Source: Cordilura impudica
Lineage: Eukaryota > Arthropoda > Insecta > Diptera > Scathophagidae
Assembly (NCBI GenBank): GCA_963682025.1
Contig: OY821518.1
Location: 10,907,090 to 10,971,089 of the forward strand
DNA: 64,000 nt
Reading direction: 5' to 3'
Position numbers and translations under genes: made by a program. The notes beneath the pieces are model-generated. The model did not search any database, had not been told where the DNA came from, and worked only from the letters and a program-made list of their open reading frames with translations. Shown in pieces: positions 55,617 to 64,000 of this stretch (its first letter is position 1; every line of letters starts with the position of its first letter).

Positions 55617-56269
55617 TTTATTTCAGTTGATTTTTAAATGTAAACATATTTGGTACTTTCTGAATTTCAATCTGTGTTTAAAGAATAGAATTTATAATTT
55701 AAAAATTCAATTGATGTCTTCTCAATTTCAAGTTATGATTTCCGACGTTTTAATATGATTTTCTGAAATTCAATTGATATTGTCTAATATATAATTGGAA
55801 ATCTGAATTCCAATTTTTAGAACTGATATTTTCTTAAATTTGAATGGAATATTTAAAAGTTGCAATTTTGTATTTATGTCAATAGTAATGCAAAATAATA
55901 ATCTTATATATCTATGTAGAACTGTTTTGAAAGCAAAATAAAACTCATTGATGAACTCTGTGACTCGGTAACTCTATTATGTAAACACAACAAAAAGTTA
56001 ATATGCCAAACTTATGGTCATATTTGTAAAAGAATAATGGAAAACATATGAAATAAAAGACCAGCCCTGTGTATACTCTTAACATTGTTGTGTTTGATAT
56101 CTAATTAAAAATGTTGACATTTATGTTAAAATAGATATAACGATTGCAAAGCTAACTAGAACAAACATTGCGGCGCCACCTACTGTGGCATAGCAACGCT
56201 GAGCAAAATGAAATGACAATCTGTTTGTTAATATAAAAGAAATGTATTTTCCCTAAAACAAAATACATA
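55617..56269. other. Gene-free stretch
   Basis: No repeat match and no coding signature. ACATTGCGGCGCCACCTACTG (56166) is a local G+C-rich patch. Confidence 0.4.
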
Positions 56270-56379
56270 TGTATTGGAGAATTTTATAGAAATAAAATAA
56301 AATAATATACCGATTTATTTCTAACATGCGGTTATTATGAATATACATACGTATAGAATATAGGTGTATTATTTCGTTA

Positions 56380-56421
<42 letters not shown>

Positions 56422-57379
56422 TTATATACATACATATATGTAAATATTACACACAAAAAATTCAATATCAAAAGTTATTTTCGTGTTTTTCTTTAAAGAA
56501 ATTAATACATAAAATTTTGGTTGGTAAATTTACATTGTTTTTTTTTTATTAACAACTAGGTTGTTTAACATTATTTACTTTAGATGTTGGAGAATTTTTA
56601 CTCCCTTTATATTATTTCGTAGGTCTGCTTGTCAAAAAAATTTTGGATTAATTTTTAACCCTTTTCCCGTGACCCAATCAATCTGAAACTTTGCAGGCAG
56701 GCTCGTGGCGATGACAAAAATGATCTAACAAATTTTTTTAATGATACCAAAACAATGGAAACTTTAAAATTTTTCTACCAGAGTTGATTAAAAAAATTAC
56801 ACAGGGTTAGTTTTTATAATATTATTACCATAACAACCACAAAAACAACAAGTCCAGCTATGACAACATTTAGAATAATAACAAGAACAGTAAAGAAACA
56901 TCACATTAATTGTTTTTTACTTTTTCAGAGATTTCCCTGAACTTGTTCCACCGATATTAATGATTTTTGAAACAGAAAACTTCTCATGATCTTGGTGAAT
57001 CATTCTCACCAAAAATGATCACACTAGCTGTCCTATTGAGGTCGTGATCATGACAAGAACAACATAGAAAATCATATTTTTTCAAGACTTTTTTATTCAT
57101 CCAGATCTCGGGCCCTATTTAACCGATTTGGACAATTGTAGAAAGAAAACTTCTCAGAAAGCTAATGAATCATTTTTTATGCTAACGAGCACCCTAGCTG
57201 CCCGAGTGAAGTTGTCATCGCGATTTCCACAGACGGACAGACGGACATCGCTATATTAACTCCGCTTGTTATAGGGATCATAAATATATATAATTTATGG
57301 GGTCCAGAATTTTTTTTATTTACTACAAACGGAATGACAAACTTATATATATCCTCTGCACACTAAGGTTGAGGGTATA
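56270..57379 (+). mobile_element. HINE-like family 2, copy 2
   Basis: It matches 2830-3650 from ACCGATTTATTTC to GAGGGTATA, with the same internal duplication (CTTCTCATGATCTTGGTGAA and CTTCTCAGAAAGCTAATGAA blocks) and GACGGACAGACGGACATCGC. It is longer because of an (AT)n tract and extra sequence in the middle. Immediately after it comes a family 1 end. Confidence 0.7.
56384..56420. repeat. (AT)n microsatellite
   Basis: An uninterrupted 37-bp TA alternation inside the family 2 element. Confidence 0.9.
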
Positions 57380-57380
57380 A

Positions 57381-57588
57381 CAAAAATATTGAACAGATTT
57401 TTCTCATCCGATATGAACTTTTTCACACTCAAAGGAAAAAAATTAATAACAATGCCACTCAAATTTGATTTATGCTCACTTTCTTTATCCACTTAGTTGG
57501 GCCTAAGAGATAGGGTCTCTACACACATGGTATAGGGTGTCGTTTAGTCGGTCTACACCAACTATAATTTTCTTACTTTTTTTTTGAT
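57381..57588 (+). mobile_element. 3' end of a family 1 HINE fused to family 2
   Basis: From CAAAAATATT it follows copy A of family 1 (GATATGAACTTTTTCA, AATGCCACTCAAATTTG, TTAGTTGGGCCTAAGAGATA, GGTATAGGGTGTCG) and ends TAATTTTCTTACTTTTTTT. The stem is degraded (AGTCGGTCTACACCAACTA). Confidence 0.7.
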
Positions 57589-57691
57589 AAAGTTTTGAAA
57601 ACTCATTTTTCAAGTTTTAAAAAATTTTCTTAAACAAAATTAAAAAAGTGGACCTGGCACTTTATGGTTTTGTTCAACGCATGCTAAAGTT

Positions 57692-58045
57692 AAAGTTAAA
57701 CACACAAGTTTTTATAAGTGGTTATAAACTGAAAAATAATCCATAATTATTTTGCATTTTTTTTTCATTAATAACAACGTATGTTGCTATGTGTCGTTTT
57801 CTGAGAAAATAATTTGTCAGTGATCAAACATAGGTTGACATACGTCATTATTTAAAGAAAAAACTCAGAAATGGCCAATATTTTTTTTTTTTTTTAAATT
57901 TAAAACAAAAAGCGTTAAAAATTAATATATTTGGCATCATTAGCTCAAAACTGACAAAAATGGACATACGCGGTTTTTCCAGAAAGCCATAGAATTTGGG
58001 ATTATTTTTCAGTTTAAACCACTTATAAAAACTTGAGTGTTTATT
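57692..58045. mobile_element. Inverted-repeat MITE candidate, about 350 bp
   Basis: The arm at 57705-57742 (CAAGTTTTTATAAGTGGTTA and 18 bp more) is the inverse of 57999-58035 with one base missing, and weaker pairing continues outward (TAAACACACAAG and its near-inverse). Phrases from its interior (GACATACGCGG followed by CCAGAAA) recur at about 58440, so related sequence lies nearby. Confidence 0.65.
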
Positions 58046-59394
58046 TCTGTTATTTTTTGTCACTATTATTCTTGATACGTTGTTATATTCTCATCCTAAG
58101 TCCTCTTCACTTTTTTTGACGGAAAAAAAATCCATTTTTCAAGCAGCAACAACTTATGTGTACATGGGTAGTTGCATTGATAGTTTTCTTTTTCAAAGAA
58201 AACATCGTTTGTCGACATAAGTTGTTTTGTCTGCACACACTTTAAGTGTTATTTACATATTGTTTTTTTCGTCCTTCTCTAGGATCTATTCCACTGAAGA
58301 TTTTTGAATCAAAATTTTATATAAAGTATTTATTGCCCATATCTAGAGGACTGTTAAATAAGAAGCTCTAAAAACTTTATATCGAGCCCATAATTTCAAA
58401 TATAACGTTTTTTGGCTCCCCTGAACATTTTGATTTTATGACATACGCGGTTATTCTAGAAAATCACCGACATATCAATTAAAGAAAAAATTTTTTTGAT
58501 ATCAGTCTAATTTTTAAAATTTAAATTGTTTTTATACTTTAAAATAAAATATTTTTCCAAAAAAATTTTACAACCTTCAATCTTATTTAAAATCTATTTT
58601 TATTACAACTCTTAGTTAATGGCAAGATATGAAACAGCGAATTGAACTCTATTTACTATTAATTTTTTTGAAATGTAAAACTGTTTATAAAACTGTATTT
58701 TGTACTCAGTAAAATTAAATAATTTTAATGAAATTCTAAAATTTTTTTTGCTCATCACTTAAAAATATGGTGAACAATTTTGGATTTTGATGTTTTAAAT
58801 AATTTAAACAAAATTAAAAAAAGCCAATTTGAAATACACTTCCGCGTAATGAGTTAGTAATATCATAATTTATGTACGACTATGTGTGTATGGGTGTGCA
58901 AATGAATTAGTATGTGTGTTTAGAATACGCACCATTACATAAAGTGGATATTAATTAATTTGAGTTAAATGATGTTGAAAATAACAAAAGTATTTAGTTT
59001 TCAAAATAAATAAATAAATATGGGATATATACATAAGTATGTACCCGTAGCGGGATGTTTGTATAATGTCTGTGTGTGTAATAATGTTAGAGGTATATGT
59101 TGTGGCACACACATTCATCGCAGATATGCGGGTATGTAATTGTAATTAAATTAAGATAATTGAATCGCAATTGTGTATGAGAAATAACAATATTATAGTA
59201 ATTTAGCGTGAAGAGATATTAGTTAAAAATATAATTATCATGCGATTATTTTTCCTTTACCACATGTAATGGGGGTAATATACATACATACATATGAAAT
59301 TTATGCATACTCTGGTCAACCATCCCCCAGACCAAATTTATTACGTTTATTCAAGAAAAAACTCAATATTCAAAGGCAAACATATTGTTTAAAT
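58046..59394. other. Gene-free stretch with a nested hairpin
   Basis: No coding frame. At 58149-58231, AACAACTTATGT pairs with ACATAAGTTGTT, and inside it GTTTTCTTTTTCAAAGAAAAC forms a second stem, giving a two-part hairpin of about 80 nt. The rest is AT-rich. Confidence 0.45.
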
Positions 59395-60597
59395 TTTAAA
59401 AAAGTACAATTTAAAAAAATATTCTTTTAAAAAAAGAACCTTTAAAAAAAGTGCCTTTTAACAAAAGTACCTTTAAAAAAAGTACCTTTAACAAAAATAC
59501 CTTTTGAAAGAAATGTTTTTTAAAAAAAGTACCTTTTAAAAACAAGTATCTTTTAACAAAAGTACCTTTTGAAAGAAGTACGTTATAAAAAAGTATCTTC
59601 GAACTTTTAAAAACTAAATTTTAAAAGGAATTTTTCAAAATACTAAAAAATTGCATTTTAAAAAAATCCTTAAAAAAGCTTATTTTAAAAAAGTACCTGC
59701 AAAAAAATACTTTAAAAAAACCTTTAAGAAAATGTCTTTTAAAGAAGTACCTTTTAAAAGAATACCTTTAAAAAATACTTTTAAGAAAGCACTTTTTAAA
59801 AAAGCTCTCAAAAAAGTACGTAGGAGAGTAGCTTTTAAAAGGATATTTAAAAAGGTACTTTTAAAAAAGTACTTTTTAAAAGGTATCTTTCTAAGGAAGC
59901 ATCTTATTAAAACTTAACTTAAAAAAAGTACCTTTTAAATAAGCATTTTTTTAACAAAAGCCCTTTTTAAAATAATTATCTTTTACAAAAGTACTTTTTG
60001 AAAGAAGTACCTTAGAAAAAGGTATCTTTGAAAAAAGTACTTTCAAAAACTAAATTTGTAAAAAGTGTTTTATAAAATACTAAAAAAGTGCCCTTTGAAA
60101 AAGTCCTTTTAAAGAAGGCACATTTTAAAGAAAGTATCTTTAAAAAAAACTTAAAAAACATTAAAAAATATCTATTAAACAAGGTGCTTTTCATGGAGTG
60201 CCTTTTAAAAGAGTGCCTTTAAAAAAATACTTTTAAGAACGCACTTGTTAAAAAAGCGCATTTAAAAAAAGTACTTTAAATAAGTAGCTTTAAAGAAGTT
60301 TTTACAAAAAGTACTTTTAAAAAATACCTTTGTAAGAAATCATCTTTTAAAAGCTGTACGTTTTAAAAAAGAAAAGTACTTTTTTAAAAATGTAACTTTA
60401 AAAAAGTACCTTTTTAAAAAAGTGCCTTTAAACAAAAGTACCTTTTGAAAGAAGTGCATTATAAAAAATATCTGCGAAAAAAGTACTTTTAAAAACTACA
60501 TTTTAAAAATTATTTTATAAAATTCTAAAAAGATGCCTTTTAAAAAAGTCCTTTTTAAAAACAGCACATTTAAAAAAAGGCTTACAAACACATTAAA
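59395..60597. repeat. GTACC satellite, block 2a
   Basis: The same AAAAGTACCTTTT-type units as 33608-36650, with more GTACTTTT variants. A longer repeat (AAAAACTAAATTTTRTAAA, TATTTTATAAAATACTAAAAA) appears near 59610, 60045 and 60500. Frames such as 59651-59917 are artefacts. Confidence 0.85.
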
Positions 60598-61382
60598 AAC
60601 AAGTAAGAAAATTATAGTCGGTCTAGACCGACTATACGATACCCTATACCATGCGTTTAGAAACCCTATCTCTTAGGCCCAACTAACTGGACATTGAAAA
60701 TATGCAAAAACCAAATTTGAGTGGGATTTTTATTAATTTTTTTGGCTGCAGATACGAAAAAGTTCATATCGGATGCTATATCTATAAAGGGACTAAGTCC
60801 AAAAATGAACCGATCCTGATCATGTTTGGTAAAGTCTCTTGTATTTTGCAAAAATATGTACAAACAAAATTTGAGAAGAATCAGTGCAATATTTTTGTTT
60901 TTTAATAGATTTAAGTGAAGATCGGGAAGCAGCTCTATATGGGGTCAAAGGGATCATTTTTGGACTACTCATTAGTGGATGTAATGAACGCATACAAACC
61001 CAATTTGAGTAAGATCTATATGACAATTTGGATCTTATGGCAATTTATGTCGATTTCATATGGGTAATTTGTATGGGGGCTAGGTCTGAACATGGACCGA
61101 TTCTCACCAATTTCAACAGCGTTCATCCCATGGCCGACGAAAGCTTATATACCAAATTTCATCAAAATATATTCATATTTGCGACCTGCAGTTTGATTAC
61201 AAGCTTTACATGGACACACAGACGGACGGACGGACGGACGGACGGACATTGTTAAATCAACTCAGAAAGTGATTCTGATTCGATCGGTATAATTAAAGAT
61301 GGGTCTAGGTCAAATATTTTTGGTTGTTACAAACAGCAGCACAAAGTCATTATACCCAAACCACATAGTGATATAGGGTATA
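60598..61382 (-). mobile_element. HINE-like element, family 1, copy C, inserted in the satellite
   Basis: On the plus strand it runs from AACAAGTAAGAAAATTATAG with the perfect stem TAGTCGGTCTAGACCGACTA to CACATAGTGATATAGGGTATA. It is very similar to copy A. Flanking satellite reads ACATTAAAA| and |AATATCTATTAGACGAGG, and a related uninterrupted unit at about 60150 reads ACATTAAAAAATATCTATTA, giving clean boundaries without an obvious target duplication. Confidence 0.85.
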
Positions 61383-64000
61383 AATATCTATTAGACGAGG
61401 TACTTTTCATGAAGTACATTTTAAAGAAAGTACCTTTAAAAAAACTTTAAAAAAAAAACCATTAAAAAATATCTTTTAAAGAAGGTGCTTTCCTGAAGAA
61501 CCTTTTAAAAGAGTACATTTGAAAAAATACTTTTAAGAAAGCACTTTTTAAAAAGCTCTTTCTAGTAAGTACTTTAAAAAACTAGCTCTAAAAAATTGTT
61601 TAAAAACGTACATTTAAAAAAGTAACTTTTTAAGAAAACATCTTTTGAAAAAAGAAAAGTACTTTTTGAAGAAGTATCGCGTAATAAAAATACCTTTTAA
61701 GAAAAGTACCTTTTTAGTAAAAGTCCCTCTTAAGAAAAGTACCTTTTAAGAAAAGTACATTTTAAGAAAAGTACCTTTCAAAAATGTACTTTTTAAAAAA
61801 CTACCTTTTCAAAAAGTGTGTTTTTTGTAACTATTTTTTAAAAAAGCATATTTCCAAAAAACCTACCTTTTAAAAGATACTTTTAAAAAAACACGAAGTA
61901 TCGTTTAGTCAAAGTACTTTTTATAAAAGTATTTTTTAAACACCTTTTATAGAACTATCTTTTAAAAGTTACCTTCATAAAAAAGGTAACGTTTTAAAAG
62001 TGCTTTTTCAAAAAATTGCCTTTTAAGAAAAGTAGTTTTTGAAAAATGGCCTTTTGAAAAAGTTATTTTTAAAATAGCACCATTTAAAAAGTATTTTTAA
62101 AAAGTAACTTTTAAAAAAAGTACTTTGTAAAAAAGACCATATTAAAATTAACAAAGTACTTTTTAAAAAGTATTTTTAAACGAGTAGCTTCAAAAATACT
62201 TTTAGAAAAGTGTCCTTTAAAAAAAGTCCCTTTTACAAAAGCAGTTTTTAAAAAAGTACGCCTTAAGAAACTCATCTTTTTAAAAAGTATCGTTTAAAAA
62301 GTACTTTTTAAAAATAGATTTAAAAAAATACTCTTTAAAAAACCACTTTTGCAAAAAAAAGTACATTATAGAAAAAGCACCTTTTAAAAAGTAACTTTTT
62401 GAACAGTACTTTTTATAAAAGACCATATTTAAAAAGTATATTTTAAATAAAGTACCATTAAAAAATTCCTTGTAGAAGACTACAAAAAATTCTTTTAAAA
62501 AAATACTTTTTCCAAAAGAGTTTTCTAAAAATTTATCTATTAAAAAAATATTTTTTAAAAGCGTAACTTTTAAAAAGTACCTTTTAAAAAACCCTCCTGA
62601 AAAACCATTAAAAAGGTACTTTTCATGAAGTACTTTTTAAAAGAGTATCTTGAAAAAATACTTTTAAGAAAACACTTTTTTAAAAAACACTTTAAAAAAG
62701 TACTTTAAAAAGGTAGCTTTAAAAAAATTAATAAGAAGGTACTTTTAAAAAAGTACCTCTTAATAAAAGTTCCTTTTAAGAAAATTACCTTTTAAGAAAA
62801 GTATCTTTTTAAAATGTACTTATTAAAAGAATTCCTTTTAAAGTATCTTTTTAAAATGTACTTATTAAAAGAATTCCTTTTAAAACATAGTTTTTTAAAA
62901 AGTATTTTTTAAAAACTTCTTTTTAGAAAAAGCACATTTTCGGAAAATTTACCTTTTAAAAAAATACCTTTTAAATAAATAAAAAAAACGGATTTAAAGA
63001 ATGTATATTGTAGTCAAAGTACTTTTTGTAAAGTATCTTTTAAAGGAGTAACTTTAAAAAAAAATTATAAAAGTACCTTATGTAAAACTACCTTTTAAAA
63101 AAGTACCTTTTAAAAAATTACCTTTGAAAAAAAGTACCTCTTTGAAGATGCCTTTTAAGATAACTACCTTCTGAAAAATTAACTTTTGAAAAAATTACCT
63201 GTTAAAAAAGTTCAATTTAAAATTGTACCATTTAAAAAGTATTTTTAAAAAAGTACCTTTTTAAGAAAGTACCTTTTTAAAAAGTACTTTTTTAAAAAAA
63301 CCATATTAAAAACCATTTTAAAAAAGGTAATTTTAAAATAGTACCATTTTAAGAGTATTTTAAAAAAAGTAGCTTTTAAAAAAAGTATCTTTTCAAAAAA
63401 GTACATTGTAAAAAAAACTATATTAAAAAGTATCCTTTAAAGAAAGTACTTTTGAAATAGTATCTTTTAAAAAGTACCTTAAAAAATACTTTAAAAAAAG
63501 TGCCTTTTAAAAAAGTAGCCTTTGAAAAAAGCTCCTTTTACAAAAATAGTTTCTAAAAAAAAGTTCGTTTTAATTAAAGTATCTTTTTTATACTTTCTAA
63601 AAATTACCTTTTAAAAAAGGGCCTTTTAAGAAAGCTGCCATTTAAAAAGTACTTTTTTTAAAACTAACTTTTTAAAAAGCACATTTTAAAAAAGAGCTTT
63701 TACAATGTACTTTTAAAAGAAACTACCTTTTAAAAAAGTGCTTTTGAAAAAAGTGCATTTCACAAAAGTACATTAAAGAAAAAGCACCGTTTAAGAAGTA
63801 AATTCTTGAAAAAGTACTTTTTATGAAAGACATTATTTAAAAAGTATATTTCAAACAAAGCACCTTCTAAAAAATACCTTGTTGAAGACTACAAAAAAAA
63901 ATACTTTTTAAAAATTACTTTTTGCAAAAGAACTTTTTAAAAATTTACCTTGAAAAAAAAACGTTTTTTAAAAGCCCAACTTCTAAAAAGTGCCTTTCAA
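61383..64000. repeat. GTACC satellite, block 2b, continuing past the window
   Basis: AAAGTACCTTTTAAAA and AAAGTACTTTTTAAAA units to the window edge, with local duplications such as CTTATTAAAAGAATTCCTTT twice near 62820-62880. It is non-coding. Confidence 0.85.

Noticed and set aside
59651..59917. 88-codon lysine/phenylalanine-rich frame
   Set aside because: Translation of GTACC satellite units.
53969..61255. Conserved-looking frames in HINE copies (DLMAIYVDFIWVICMGARSE; FFGCRYEKVHIG)
   Set aside because: They recur because the element recurs; copies differ by stops and gaps, and both strands show similar openness. No known domain.
1..64000. LTR retrotransposons or endogenous viral genes
   Set aside because: No paired LTRs, gag, protease, integrase or envelope-like motifs were seen; the only reverse transcriptase is of the non-LTR type.

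Overview
The window is intergenic or heterochromatin-like DNA from a eukaryote, most likely a higher (cyclorrhaphan) fly; the host is an inference. The sequence is extremely AT-rich, carries relics of animal DNA transposons (hAT, piggyBac, Tigger/pogo) and a non-LTR retrotransposon, shows two candidate introns of 57 and 63 bp, and holds several copies of short elements ending in a GTCGG/CCGAC stem-loop followed by TTCTTACTTGTTT, which resembles dipteran DINE/HINE (Helentron-type) repeats. I see no convincing host gene, rRNA, tRNA, CRISPR array or operon.

Layout. 0-8 kb: the 3' end of a transposon-type ORF, a long fold-back repeat (651-1264), a 134-bp tandem duplication, a HINE-like element (2830-3650), and a degenerate tandem family built around CGAGTAGTA (6290-7860). 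8.3-12.3 kb: a short interspersed element (called family H here) expanded into nine units of about 279 bp; the array contains two near-identical copies of the C-terminal end of a piggyBac transposase. 12.3-17.8 kb: a 354-bp inverted-repeat MITE, a rearranged pseudogene of unknown family, one arm of a 1.2-kb repeat (R1), another H copy, and the catalytic part of a piggyBac transposase. 18.9-22.2 kb: AT tandem repeats, the inverted R1 copy and a GAATT-rich array. 22.27-30.94 kb: an almost C-free heptamer satellite with about 840-bp higher-order repeats. 31-33.6 kb: no gene, but a 27-bp near-perfect hairpin. 33.6-36.65 kb: a satellite built on the self-complementary motif AAAAGTACCTTTT, flanked by 34-bp direct repeats and interrupted by an H element. 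37.4-40.5 kb: an H copy, then a complete hAT element (38013-40472) with perfect 19-bp TIRs, a perfect 8-bp target duplication and one frameshift in its transposase; a smaller hAT-type MITE is nested inside it. 40.75-42.72 kb: a decayed Tigger transposase on the minus strand with a DD29D signature, cut by a 5'-truncated LINE (42724 to about 45600). 45.6-64 kb: HINE-like copies, AT low-complexity repeats, two inverted-repeat MITE candidates, a chimeric HINE, and a second block of the GTACC satellite (59.4-64 kb) with a HINE inserted in it.

No genes act together as a pathway. The biology is layered transposition: elements nest in elements and in satellites, and internal segments of elements are amplified in tandem. 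The hAT element is the youngest-looking and least damaged coding unit. I found no undescribed multi-gene system. The most unusual objects are the piggyBac fragment amplified inside a family-H array, the strand-asymmetric A/G satellite, and the palindromic GTACC satellite.
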